DNA from: an uncultured Bacteroidales bacterium
GTDB lineage: Bacteria; Bacteroidota; Bacteroidia; Bacteroidales; F082
Direction of reading: 5' to 3'
Length of the DNA stretch: 64,000 nt
Assembly (NCBI GenBank): GCA_947303395.1
Contig: CAMYYD010000003.1
Location: 159,029 to 223,028 of the forward strand
This document shows positions 30,011-38,414 of this stretch, piece by piece. Below the pieces are notes generated by a model, which did not search any database, was not told the DNA's origin, and worked only from the letters and a program-made list of their open reading frames with translations. Numbering within the stretch: the stretch's first letter is position 1; each line of letters begins with the position of its first letter. Both the position numbers and the translations under genes were made by a program.

Positions 30011-30145
30011 CGCTGGATATTTTCCTCGAGGCCGAAAACCTCATTACAAAATACCCCACTCCTCATCCAGGCATCAGTTTAGACTTCCTTATAAGCCTGG
30101 TATCAATGTTTACACTCTTGGATCGAGCCTCGAGGAATACTAGCG
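30011..30145 (+). ncRNA. candidate structured RNA or leader element
   Basis: A long-range 10-bp helix joins TCCTCGAGGC (30023-30032) to GCCTCGAGGA (30127-30136), extended outward by CGCT/AGCG (30011-30014 with 30142-30145). Inside, CCAGGC (30067-30072) pairs with GCCTGG (30095-30100). A competing local hairpin GAGG/CCTC (30028-30031 with 30039-30042) would exclude the long helix. No open reading frame fills the region. It lies 38 nt before the lipoprotein gene, so it may be a regulatory leader. No known family is recognised. Confidence 0.35.
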
Positions 30146-30182
30146 TAAATTATTAATCGGTATCACTTTAAAACTATTTATC

Positions 30183-30980
30183 ATGAAAAAACTATTTCTT
30201 ATTCTGGCAGCTGTGACAATGATTTTTGTCGCTTGTAAAAAAGAAGACAATAATACAGCGACTCCTGTTAAACATACTGTGCTCGCAGGCATGGATGTCG
30301 ATAAAATGGTTTTTTATGGCGACGTGATATATTACTACACCTACGATGCCGATTATCGTCTGGTGAGAATAAAAGAATTGCAAGCTGATGACAACGTCGT
30401 GCTTCGTAACATGAAATTCCATTATAGCGATGGCCACCTCTCAATCACTGGCATGTCGGAAGGTAATAATGTAATAAAAGAATGCACCCTCGACAGGCAG
30501 GGTCGCATAACCGAGATGATGCACACCAGCGTCTCGTTAGAGTATGGTGACACTACTAGCTATTTCTATACCTACACCTACGATGCCGACGGTCATTTGG
30601 CGACATCAACACAAATCGCCGACGACGAAATTCATACCAGCACATATGTATGGGAAAATGGTGAGCTTATTGCTGTTAACACAGGCAACGGGACAGGTTA
30701 TGGTGATACGATGCTTGCTTTCGAGACCAGCGACGCTCCTGCACAGGCATTGTTTAACAGGATGAAGTATGACAACGATATTTCAGAGCTTTGCACACAA
30801 GGATGTTTCGGAACACTTCCCGTTCACATGCCTTCAAAAAGATCCTTGACATTATATCTGGAAGGCATTCCTGTTAGAACCATAACTACAGAATATGCCT
30901 ACACCGTTGAGAATGACTGCCTTGCCACATGCCAAGTAGATGATAACATGACATTTACTTTTGATTGGGAAGAAAGATAA
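30183..30980 (+). CDS. DUF4595-type lipoprotein
   Basis: A 265-residue lipoprotein; MKKLFLILAAVTMIFVACKKED has a lipobox with Cys at residue 18. The mature part contains YD-like repeats (YYTYDADYRLVRIKE, FYTYTYDADGHLATS), as in the Bacteroidota DUF4595 family. Cell-envelope location is predicted; function is unknown. A possible structured RNA lies in the leader. Confidence 0.7.
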   Translation: MKKLFLILAAVTMIFVACKKEDNNTATPVKHTVLAGMDVDKMVFYGDVIYYYTYDADYRLVRIKELQADDNVVLRNMKFHYSDGHLSITGMSEGNNVIKECTLDRQGRITEMMHTSVSLEYGDTTSYFYTYTYDADGHLATSTQIADDEIHTSTYVWENGELIAVNTGNGTGYGDTMLAFETSDAPAQALFNRMKYDNDISELCTQGCFGTLPVHMPSKRSLTLYLEGIPVRTITTEYAYTVENDCLATCQVDDNMTFTFDWEER

Positions 30981-31026
30981 ATAAAAATCCCCATAAATAG
31001 GGATACCACCCAATCTTTTTTCTTAG

Positions 31027-31034
31027 TATTTTTG
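31027..31034 (+). promoter_or_regulatory. -7 box of feoAB
   Basis: TATTTTTG ends only 4 nt before the ATG at 31039 but 19 nt before an in-frame ATG at 31054. The latter spacing is the one seen at other promoters here and favours translation from 31054. Confidence 0.5.
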
Positions 31035-31038
31035 CATC

Positions 31039-33414
31039 ATGAAAAATGATGTAATGACAACTCTCGATAAACTCGAAATAGGACAGTCAGCTGTGATAAA
31101 AAAAGTCAAGGGCAAAGGCTCGCGACGCCAGCATTTCCTCGACATGGGCGTGATTCCCGATGCCGTTGTGAAGCTGGTAAAATACGCTCCTATGGGCGAC
31201 CCGATGGAGGTGATGATTCACGGCTATTCGCTCACTTTGCGTAAAGCCGACGCCACCATGATTGAGGTCGAACCGAATGCAGCGGCAACCCATGAGCAAA
31301 ACGACGATTTCGACATTAACCGTTTGTATATCAGTTCGTTACCAGATCACAACGCTCACCCTGGTCTCGGTGAAGAGGGTATCTATCACGATAAAACTCA
31401 TGAGAATCCGGTACCGAAAGGCACCATTTTGACGTTCGCGCTCGCTGGTCAGCAAAACTGCGGAAAGACAACGCTTTTCAACCATTTGACAGGCGCTAAC
31501 CAGCATGTCGGTAACTTCCCTGGCGTCACTGTCGACCGCAAAGACGGCGTGATAAAAAACCATCCCGACACTTTGGTCACCGACCTGCCGGGAATATATT
31601 CGCTTTCGCCTTACACTAATGAGGAAATCGTCTCACGCGAATTCATTTTAAAGGAAAAACCGAAGGCGATAATCAACATTGTCGATGCCAACAACATCGA
31701 GCGCAACCTATACCTCACCATGCAGCTGATGGAGCTCGGAACGCCTATGGTGCTGGCGCTCAACATGATGGACGAGGTACGCAACAACGGAGGCAGTATT
31801 CTCGTCAACGAGATGGAACAGATCCTAGGACTGCCTGTGGTGCCAATTTCAGCAGCTAAAAACGAAGGTGTCAACGAGCTTGTCGACCACGCCATCCACG
31901 TTGCGAAATACCAGGAAGAGCCTGTTCGCCAGGACTTCTGCGACAAAGACGACAACGGCGGCGCGGTTCACCGTTGCCTGCACTCGATAATGCACCTCAT
32001 CGAAGACCATGCAGTGAGGGCAGAAATACCTGTTCGTTTCGCGGCTTCGAAGCTAATAGAAGGCGACGATATCGTGCTCGAATCACTACAACTCTCTCAA
32101 AATGAGAAAGAAACACTCGAGCATCTCATCGTGCAGATGGAAGAGGAACGTGGTCTCGACCGCGCCGCAGCAATAGCCGAGATGCGCTTCACCTTCATCA
32201 AGCGTCTCTGTTCGAAAACAGTAGTAAAACCAAAAGAAAGTAAAGAATATCAGCGCAGCCGCAGAATCGATAAGATTCTCACTGGCAAATGGACTGCAAT
32301 ACCGATTTTCATCCTCGTGATGATGGAAATTATATATCTTTCTATCGACGCACTCGGCGCGCCGCTGCAGGATTTGTTGGATAACGGCATCAGTTGGCTC
32401 GGAAGCGTTGTTGGCGCTGCTCTGGCGAGTTGGAACGTCACTCCTGCGGTGCAGTCACTGGTGGTCGACGGCATTTTCGGAGGCGTTGGCACCATTATCA
32501 GCTTCGTGCCAATCATCATTCTGCTTTTCTTCTTCCTGAGTATCCTCGAAGACAGCGGCTACATGGCGCGTGTGGCGTTTGTCAGCGACAGTTTTTTAAG
32601 AAAACTCGGTCTCACCGGACATAGTATCGTGCCTCTCCTCATCGGTTTCGGATGCACTGTTCCAGCCGTGATGTCGTCACGTACACTGCACTCCTCCCAC
32701 GACCGTTGGCGTACGATTTTGCTCACTCCTTTCATGAGCTGCTCGGCAAAAATCCCAATCTATGCCTTCTTCACCAACTATTTCTTCCCTCATCACGGAG
32801 GTCTGGTCTTGATAGGATTATATCTCTTCGGAATCTTTGCAGGAATTGTTACCGCATTGGTTACCAAATGGTTAGGTAATAAAGGCGACGTGGCTCCTTT
32901 CGTGATGGAACTGCCAAATTATCGTCTCCCGAGTTCAAAAAATGTGGCGCATTTGCTGTGGGACAAAACCAAAGACTTCCTCCAGCGCGCGTTCACGGTC
33001 ATTTTCGTTGCCTCATTGGTTATTTGGTTCCTTCAAACCTTTGATTTCCAATTTAATATGGTTGTAAATGGTGAAGGCAGCATGCTCGCTGTCATAGCCG
33101 GATGGATTGCACCACTTTTCAAGCCAATCGGTCTCGGCGAATGGCAGATTGTCACTGCCCTTGTCAGTGGATTCATGGCAAAAGAGAGCGTCGTGGCTAC
33201 ATTAGAGGTGCTTAATGCGATGCCGTTGTTCACAACGCTCACATCAATTTCAATGCTTGTGTTCTGCCTGCTTTACACACCTTGTGTGGCGGCAATGGCA
33301 GCTATCAGAAGGGAATTAGGTACAAAATGGATGGTTCTTGTGATTATGTTCCAATGCTCGGTAGCGTGGCTGTGCGCATTCTTTGTCTACCTAATCGCGA
33401 GCGCAATCCTGTAG
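31039..33414 (+). CDS. feoB: ferrous iron transporter, FeoA-FeoB fusion
   Basis: Inner-membrane Fe(II) uptake protein. Residues 6-78 are a FeoA SH3-like domain. The cytoplasmic G domain follows, with GQQNCGKTT (G1, residues 137-145), DLPGIYSL (G3) and LNMMDE (G4). About eight transmembrane segments lie from residue 425 on, including two Gate-like halves and the conserved GFGCTVPA. The 791-residue length and fused FeoA are normal for Bacteroidota. Translation may begin at the ATG at 31054. The end overlaps the convergent CWC gene by 24 bp. Confidence 0.93.
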   Translation: MKNDVMTTLDKLEIGQSAVIKKVKGKGSRRQHFLDMGVIPDAVVKLVKYAPMGDPMEVMIHGYSLTLRKADATMIEVEPNAAATHEQNDDFDINRLYISSLPDHNAHPGLGEEGIYHDKTHENPVPKGTILTFALAGQQNCGKTTLFNHLTGANQHVGNFPGVTVDRKDGVIKNHPDTLVTDLPGIYSLSPYTNEEIVSREFILKEKPKAIINIVDANNIERNLYLTMQLMELGTPMVLALNMMDEVRNNGGSILVNEMEQILGLPVVPISAAKNEGVNELVDHAIHVAKYQEEPVRQDFCDKDDNGGAVHRCLHSIMHLIEDHAVRAEIPVRFAASKLIEGDDIVLESLQLSQNEKETLEHLIVQMEEERGLDRAAAIAEMRFTFIKRLCSKTVVKPKESKEYQRSRRIDKILTGKWTAIPIFILVMMEIIYLSIDALGAPLQDLLDNGISWLGSVVGAALASWNVTPAVQSLVVDGIFGGVGTIISFVPIIILLFFFLSILEDSGYMARVAFVSDSFLRKLGLTGHSIVPLLIGFGCTVPAVMSSRTLHSSHDRWRTILLTPFMSCSAKIPIYAFFTNYFFPHHGGLVLIGLYLFGIFAGIVTALVTKWLGNKGDVAPFVMELPNYRLPSSKNVAHLLWDKTKDFLQRAFTVIFVASLVIWFLQTFDFQFNMVVNGEGSMLAVIAGWIAPLFKPIGLGEWQIVTALVSGFMAKESVVATLEVLNAMPLFTTLTSISMLVFCLLYTPCVAAMAAIRRELGTKWMVLVIMFQCSVAWLCAFFVYLIASAIL

Positions 33415-33552
33415 ACATTCTTTACAAAGACAATCATTATATTTAGAAAGATTTGCCTTCGCGCGGTCGCTGAGGTGTATGGTCACACACCAGCAATTTA
33501 TTGAATGTACACATTCGAATTCTTTTCCGCAGCGAGGGCAAATCTTCTTCAT
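33391..33552 (-). CDS. small cysteine-rich CWC family protein
   Basis: A 53-residue protein that starts MKKICPRCGKEFEC, continues NCWC and ends CLCKECLQDC, the pattern of the Cys_rich_CWC family, probably zinc-binding. It starts 8 nt after the T9SS gene at 33561, so it is likely the third gene of the cobalamin-riboswitch operon. The last 24 bp overlap the end of feoB on the other strand. Function is unknown. Confidence 0.8.
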   Translation of the reverse strand: MKKICPRCGKEFECVHSINCWCVTIHLSDRAKANLSKYNDCLCKECLQDCARD

Positions 33553-33560
33553 TTTTCTGA

Positions 33561-34865
33561 TTATTTAATGATTACACGTTCTGTGAATACGTTTTCACCG
33601 CATTTGACACGGACGAAATATATTCCTGATTCCAAACCCGAAACATTGATTTCATTTTCTGTTGATGACAGAACCTTCTGGCCTGTAACGGAATATAAAT
33701 CACATTGTAAGGGCAAATCATTATTTGCACGTATGATAATGAAATCATGTGCCGGATTCGGATATACCGAAATTGTCACATTGTCATTCTCTTCAATGCC
33801 ATCCTCAACGAAATTCATTGTAACATTGACATCAAAATTAATGCTTTGACCGTTTGATGTAGCGCGAATAACGATGGTTGCCGAGCCTTCTTCTCTTGAA
33901 AGACGTGTCAAAACCAACGACTTATCATTCAATGTTGCCGATAATTCTTGTGCATTCGAATTTGAAGAAATTCTGTATGAGATGTTTTCATCCGGATCGT
34001 CTGGGTCAGAAACGACGCCATCAAGATTGATTTCAATAGTTTCCGGATACTCGTTGAAGATTACTTCTTCGACAGGATTTGCCACATATGGCGGCTCATT
34101 TGGCGCCGGAGGATTCGGGAAATGCTCAATGTCATGAATTACACCGACAGCATCGAGGTCGAAACCGCTTGAAGCGAATGGTGTAGGCCATGGATCGTTG
34201 ATCGGGTGTCCCTGGCAGTCGTAAGTGGCATATTCCGGATCAATACAGCCAACAACGTCGACAATACGCACATGTGTGATGCTGTTTTTGTCGAGAAGCG
34301 AATTGTCCGGAACCTCGTCAAGTTCAAACGGAGTGCCGTACATTGCACCATATTTGCTAGCCAAGTTATGAATCTCTGATGGGAGAATACATGCAAAACC
34401 ACCTAACTGGGTATCTGTCTGAGTGTTGCTATAAGCCGGAAAACGGAAGAAATTCACACCATCGGAGCTCACTTCAACAAATGCAAGCTCAAGAAACCAA
34501 TAATCAGGAGTCTGAGCATTGGCGAATCCGTTTTCAAACACAGCAAAGTCAGGACCAGGCTGATTGCAGATAGGCGAAGCGAATGTCAATATTGCGATTC
34601 CTCCATCACCGAGACATGTAACACCATATGTACCACCTGGAGTACCTATAGCATTCGCAGCAGGATAACCTGCACCTGCCAGACCCAAGCTTGGGTTGGC
34701 GATATTCATCGGTCCTGGCTCAGTCACGCAATCTGTAGCCCATGCAATGAAAGCCGACGAGTCAGCATGCATGGCTGTGGTGCCGGGCTGGTCCTGTGCA
34801 GGAGCAAACTGCGCCCACAGAGCCACCGGCATCATAGCCATCAATAACACTAAAAGTTTTCTCAT
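33561..34865 (-). CDS. T9SS-sorted cell-surface protein (second gene of riboswitch operon)
   Basis: A 434-residue secreted protein with signal peptide MRKLLVLLMAMMPVALWAQ. Residues about 65-225 match a widespread surface-protein family (LGDGGIAILTF, PDFAVFENGF, LAFVEVSSDGVNFFRFPA, FDLDAVGVI). A cadherin-like strand region follows, and the last about 75 residues are a type A T9SS sorting domain (VYPNPAHDF, then SGLESGIYFVRV). Its start overlaps the previous gene's stop by 4 bp, placing it under the cobalamin riboswitch. A role in capturing cobalamin or a related ligand is inferred from regulation only. Confidence 0.82.
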   Translation of the reverse strand: MRKLLVLLMAMMPVALWAQFAPAQDQPGTTAMHADSSAFIAWATDCVTEPGPMNIANPSLGLAGAGYPAANAIGTPGGTYGVTCLGDGGIAILTFASPICNQPGPDFAVFENGFANAQTPDYWFLELAFVEVSSDGVNFFRFPAYSNTQTDTQLGGFACILPSEIHNLASKYGAMYGTPFELDEVPDNSLLDKNSITHVRIVDVVGCIDPEYATYDCQGHPINDPWPTPFASSGFDLDAVGVIHDIEHFPNPPAPNEPPYVANPVEEVIFNEYPETIEINLDGVVSDPDDPDENISYRISSNSNAQELSATLNDKSLVLTRLSREEGSATIVIRATSNGQSINFDVNVTMNFVEDGIEENDNVTISVYPNPAHDFIIIRANNDLPLQCDLYSVTGQKVLSSTENEINVSGLESGIYFVRVKCGENVFTERVIIK

Positions 34866-36049
34866 TTTACAACGACTTTGGTTGTCTTTGCTGCATTTTC
34901 GCTTCTAACTGTAACGAAGTAAATGCCAGCTTCCATGTCTCTCAAATCGATGACAGACAATGTTGTTGTGAAAATATTGCGACCAGTCATGTCGTAAATC
35001 TGTACGAGATTAACGTTTTCAGCGTTGACATACAATATTTCTGTTGCAGGATTTGGATACACTGTCATGTATGAAGCATCGACTTCCTCAACACTGAAAT
35101 ATTCTGTCACAGGCTGCACTGGTGTTTCCCAAACATATGTCCACTGTGCAATCTCTGTAGCGATAGTATAATCGCCCCATTTCACAAAGTCGCCATTGAC
35201 TACTGTTTGCTCGTCAAAAGTCAACCATGGTGCCACACCATTCAAATTGTACATGGCGTTATAGCCAACAAGTTCATAATGAACTTCATTATAGTTGAAT
35301 GTGAGGTCGGTAAGACTCATACCACCCCATGGAGACGGCTCGTCATTATAAGCGAAGCGAAGGTCAACTGCTGCTATAGCTGTCATCATATCTTTAATTG
35401 TGACGCTTTCGCCAGCAAATCTGTAGCCCCAAGCAAAGCAAACATCCTCAGGTTCAGCGAAGTTGACTGAAAATACCACTTCGTTTTCGCCTTCGCCAAT
35501 CCAGTAAACTATTTCTGATGGGTCAATCATAGCTTCTTCGCCAAGAGCGTAAACAGGAGCGACTTCTTTTTCCCAAACATAAATGTAATTGACAGGATCC
35601 ACCAAAGTGCCACATTCTGTATCGCCCATTTTCACATATTGGCCAGGAACAACAACTGCGACATCAAAAGTATCCCAGCATGATTGTCCATCGATCAAAA
35701 ATGAAACCCACATCTGCTGAACGAGGCTCAAATCGAGAATTCCGTCATTGTAATGCATGTCAACAAGCCAACCAGCCTCTGTTGCTTCATAGCTGAAACG
35801 GTAGTCGGCTGCTGCGATGTCGTCCATGATGGTTTTGATTGTGACATCTTCGCTCATAAAGCGATAACCCCAAGCCAAAGCTGTGTCAGGTTCTGCCCAG
35901 TTGGCAATGAAAACAACTTCATTTTCGCCGTTGCCAATCCAGAATTTGATGTCGGCTGGGTCGATTGTTGCATCTTCCTGTGCGAAAAGGTTGGTCGAGA
36001 AGAGACCGAAGATTCCTAAAAGGAACATTAAAGTAAATTTTTTAACCAT
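34862..36049 (-). CDS. T9SS-sorted two-repeat surface protein (first gene of riboswitch operon)
   Basis: A 395-residue secreted protein; the signal peptide ends LFSTNLFAQ. Two related domains (residues about 28-165 and 175-310) each contain WIGNGENEVVF/WIGEGENEVVF, then WGYRF, a DDIAAAD/TAIAAVD helix and VKMGD/VKWGD. The C-terminal domain is a type A T9SS signal (VYPNPATEILYV, MEAGIYFVTV). The cobalamin riboswitch lies 116 nt upstream, so expression should fall when B12 is plentiful. Ligand binding is a guess from this control. Confidence 0.82.
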   Translation of the reverse strand: MVKKFTLMFLLGIFGLFSTNLFAQEDATIDPADIKFWIGNGENEVVFIANWAEPDTALAWGYRFMSEDVTIKTIMDDIAAADYRFSYEATEAGWLVDMHYNDGILDLSLVQQMWVSFLIDGQSCWDTFDVAVVVPGQYVKMGDTECGTLVDPVNYIYVWEKEVAPVYALGEEAMIDPSEIVYWIGEGENEVVFSVNFAEPEDVCFAWGYRFAGESVTIKDMMTAIAAVDLRFAYNDEPSPWGGMSLTDLTFNYNEVHYELVGYNAMYNLNGVAPWLTFDEQTVVNGDFVKWGDYTIATEIAQWTYVWETPVQPVTEYFSVEEVDASYMTVYPNPATEILYVNAENVNLVQIYDMTGRNIFTTTLSVIDLRDMEAGIYFVTVRSENAAKTTKVVVK

Positions 36050-36117
36050 AATTTAAGATTTTTAAGGTTTAATAATAATTTAATTACCTCAAAACCTCGT
36101 GGAAAAATGTTGGTAGG

Positions 36118-36132
36118 CCTTATAAAATAAGG
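36118..36132 (-). promoter_or_regulatory. hairpin in the riboswitch expression platform
   Basis: CCTTATTTTATAAGG forms a 6-bp stem between the riboswitch aptamer and the first T9SS gene. It may take part in the on/off fold; there is no T run, so translational control is more likely than termination. Confidence 0.4.
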
Positions 36133-36164
36133 ATGAGCCAGCTTTTATCCCGAAAGCTTTGTTT

Positions 36165-36327
36165 ACGATTTGTGGCAGGTCTTCTGACTCGCTCCTTAAG
36201 GTCTGCCGCCTTCCCGAAACGTCTGTTTTCAGTGGCATTCTGGCAGATTTTAAAAGCTTACAGCAGCGGGAACTGTCCGGGAATTTCACCCGATTCCCTA
36301 TTGAGCCTCATCGGCACCATAAATCGT
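36165..36327 (-). promoter_or_regulatory. cobalamin riboswitch
   Basis: Read on the minus strand the element has GGTGCC, AATAGGGAA, GGTGAAATTCC, CCCGCTGCTGTAAGC, GCCACTG, CGGGAAGGC, and the B12-box region GAGTCAGAAGACCTGCC, in canonical order. ACGATTT at the start pairs with AAATCGT at the end to form P1. It precedes the two T9SS surface-protein genes, which it should repress when adenosylcobalamin or a related corrinoid binds. Confidence 0.95.
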
Positions 36328-36329
36328 TG

Positions 36330-36359
36330 CAAAAATACAAAAAAGTTTGCAATTGCAAA
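36330..36359 (-). promoter_or_regulatory. promoter of the riboswitch operon
   Basis: On the minus strand TTTG (36359-36356), an 18-nt spacer and TATTTTTG (36337-36330) precede the riboswitch by a few bases. The -33 box lies inside the 28-bp palindrome that also ends the folB transcript. Confidence 0.6.
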
Positions 36360-36366
36360 CTTTTTT
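36339..36366 (-). terminator. 28-bp perfect palindrome, likely bidirectional terminator
   Basis: GTTTGCAATTGCAAAC (36345-36360) is flanked by six A and six T bases, giving a hairpin with a T run on both strands. It would end folB transcription and overlaps the -33 region of the riboswitch promoter. Confidence 0.65.
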
Positions 36367-36448
36367 AGTTATTCAGTTAATCAGTTGTCCAGTTAGTCAG
36401 TTGGTTGTCCGAAACTGAACAACTGACTAACTGATTAACTGACTAACT
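36367..36448 (-). repeat. octamer-repeat hairpin element, copy 2
   Basis: On the minus strand units AGTTAGTC, AGTTAATC, AGTTAGTC, AGTTGTTC form the left arm and AACTGACT, AACTGGAC, AACTGATT, AACTGAAT the right arm. It has the same order of units and the same orientation relative to the upstream gene as copy 1. The first unit contains the TAG stop of folB. Confidence 0.75.
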
Positions 36449-36793
36449 TTCAAGTTCTACTGAAACTGATTCCATTTTGCCACCGAGTGGCGGATTCATT
36501 TTCTTCACCTTCACCCAGGCGTACGAAACTGCCGGAAATTCCTTCTTGATGGCGTTTAGAATGCGTCTGGCGACATTTTCAAGCAACTTTGAGGAAATCA
36601 TCATCTCACGCTTCACAACAGCGTAAACCGCCTGATAATTGACAGTATCGTCAAGATTGTCAGTCTCCTCAGCCTTCGAAGTGTCAACCTCCATGCTCAA
36701 GTCCACGTTGAACCACGTCCCTATCTTGCGCTCCTCCTCGAAGCAGCCATGATAGGAATAAAATTCCATTTTTTCTATTGAAATCAATGACAT
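36443..36793 (-). CDS. folB: dihydroneopterin aldolase
   Basis: Folate synthesis: cleaves dihydroneopterin to 6-hydroxymethyldihydropterin and glycolaldehyde. The 116-residue protein has the tunnelling-fold pattern MEFYSYHGCFEEERKIGTWF at residues 9-28, DTVNYQAVYAVV and LLENVARRI. It lies downstream of gltX on the same strand. The gap between them is filled by a heptamer hairpin, and its own stop codon belongs to an octamer hairpin. Confidence 0.92.
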   Translation of the reverse strand: MSLISIEKMEFYSYHGCFEEERKIGTWFNVDLSMEVDTSKAEETDNLDDTVNYQAVYAVVKREMMISSKLLENVARRILNAIKKEFPAVSYAWVKVKKMNPPLGGKMESVSVELES

Positions 36794-36797
36794 AATT

Positions 36798-36877
36798 TAG
36801 ACCTTAGACATTAGACTTTAGACCTTAGTTATTAAAGTTCCGTAGACCACTAAAGTCTAAGGTCTAACGTCTAAAGT
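36798..36877 (-). repeat. heptamer-repeat hairpin element between gltX and folB
   Basis: On the minus strand the left arm is ACTTTAG, ACGTTAG, ACCTTAG, ACTTTAG and the right arm CTAAGGT, CTAAAGT, CTAATGT, CTAAGGT. It begins inside the last codons of gltX, whose TAG stop is part of a unit, and ends 4 nt before the folB ATG. Confidence 0.75.
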
Positions 36878-38383
36878 CTTTATTCCTTTTTCAATACGTT
36901 TCAACGCCTCGTCTTTACCAATGAGTCCAAGGATTTCATGGATATGCGGGCCTTTACCTGCTCCAACCAGCATCAGACGAAGACCGTTCATCACTGGTCC
37001 CATGCCGAGTTCGTTGCTTGTAATCCATTCGTTGAGCACCTTATCGATGTTCTCAGCGCTGAAATCGTCAATATTTCTTATCACTTCCGAAGCTTGGCAC
37101 ATCAAGTCGGCTGAGTTTTCTTTCCAGCGTTTCTTCACCGTCACCTCGTCGTATGTGGTAGGTTCTTCAAAGAAGAAGAAGCTCTGATCCCACATCTCTT
37201 TCACGAAGTTCACGCGGTCTTTCACCAATGCTGCTACCTTTGTAACGTATTGAATATCAGCGTCGATATTCTTTTCTGTCTTGAGCCATTCCTGATATTC
37301 CTTGCCAACTTCCTCGCTCGAGCGGCGCATCAGATATTCGTGGTTGAACCATTTTGCCTTCTCCACGTTAAATCTTGCTCCCGACTTGCTGCAGTGGTCA
37401 AACGAGAACGCCTGAATGAGCTCGTCCATCGAGAAGATTTCCTGCTCTGTTCCCGGGTTCCAGCCAAGCAATGCAAGCATGTTGATAAATGCCTCTGCAT
37501 AGTATCCCGACTGCTTGTATCCCGACGAAATCTCATGAGTCTCAGGGTTCTCCCATTGCATAGGAAACACTGGGAATCCAAGACGGTCACCGTCACGTTT
37601 GCTAAGCTTTCCGTTGCCATCCGGTTTGAGCAACAATGGCAGGTGTGCAAACTCAGGAGCTTCCCATCCGAATGCTTGATACAGAAGCACATGCAACGGC
37701 ATCGATGGCAGCCATTCCTCACCACGGATCACGTGTGAGATCTTCATCAGGTGGTCATCGACAATGTTTGCCAAGTGGTATGTAGGCATGCCGTCTGATT
37801 TGAACAGCACCTTATCGTCCAAAGTGTTGGTGTTCACCTTGATATCTCCACGGATGATGTCGTGCATCTCCACCACGTAGTTCTCCGGCATCATGAAACG
37901 CACAGTGTAAGGAGTGCCGTTTGCAATCAAAGCATCGACATCTTCTTTGGTCATTGTCAATGAGTTACGCAGCTCCTGACGTGTCTCGGCGTTGTAGATG
38001 AAGGTCTTTTTCTGTGCTTCGGCTTCCTTGCGGAGGTTGTCGAGTTCCTCGGCAGTGTCGAATGCATAGTAAGCATGGCCTTTTGCTATCAGCTCGTCGC
38101 TGTATTGTTTGTAGAGAGGCTTGCGGTTGCTCTGTTTGTAAGGACCGTAAGGACCGCCCACGATGTCGCTTTCGTCGAACTTGATTCCGCACCAGTCGAG
38201 CGATTTTATGATATAATCCTCGGCGCCCGGCACAAAACGTGTCTGGTCGGTGTCTTCAATGCGGAGCAGCATCTTTCCGCCGTTTTTCTTGGCGAAAAGG
38301 TAGTTATACAAGGCGGTTCTCACGCCGCCGATGTGCAACGGTCCGGTCGGACTTGGAGCAAAACGAACTCTTACTTCTTTCAT
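36857..38383 (-). CDS. gltX: glutamyl-tRNA synthetase
   Basis: Charges tRNA-Glu. The 508-residue class I synthetase has FAPSPTGPLHIGGVRTALYN (HIGH motif) at residues 8-27 and KLSKRDG (KMSKS equivalent) near 260. The last residues (KTLDVRP) and the stop are encoded by the heptamer hairpin element, so the natural C-terminus may have been altered by that element. folB follows on the same strand. Confidence 0.95.
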   Translation of the reverse strand: MKEVRVRFAPSPTGPLHIGGVRTALYNYLFAKKNGGKMLLRIEDTDQTRFVPGAEDYIIKSLDWCGIKFDESDIVGGPYGPYKQSNRKPLYKQYSDELIAKGHAYYAFDTAEELDNLRKEAEAQKKTFIYNAETRQELRNSLTMTKEDVDALIANGTPYTVRFMMPENYVVEMHDIIRGDIKVNTNTLDDKVLFKSDGMPTYHLANIVDDHLMKISHVIRGEEWLPSMPLHVLLYQAFGWEAPEFAHLPLLLKPDGNGKLSKRDGDRLGFPVFPMQWENPETHEISSGYKQSGYYAEAFINMLALLGWNPGTEQEIFSMDELIQAFSFDHCSKSGARFNVEKAKWFNHEYLMRRSSEEVGKEYQEWLKTEKNIDADIQYVTKVAALVKDRVNFVKEMWDQSFFFFEEPTTYDEVTVKKRWKENSADLMCQASEVIRNIDDFSAENIDKVLNEWITSNELGMGPVMNGLRLMLVGAGKGPHIHEILGLIGKDEALKRIEKGIKTLDVRP

Positions 38384-38414
38384 TTCTCAAAAATTTTTGC
38401 AAAAATAAAAAATT

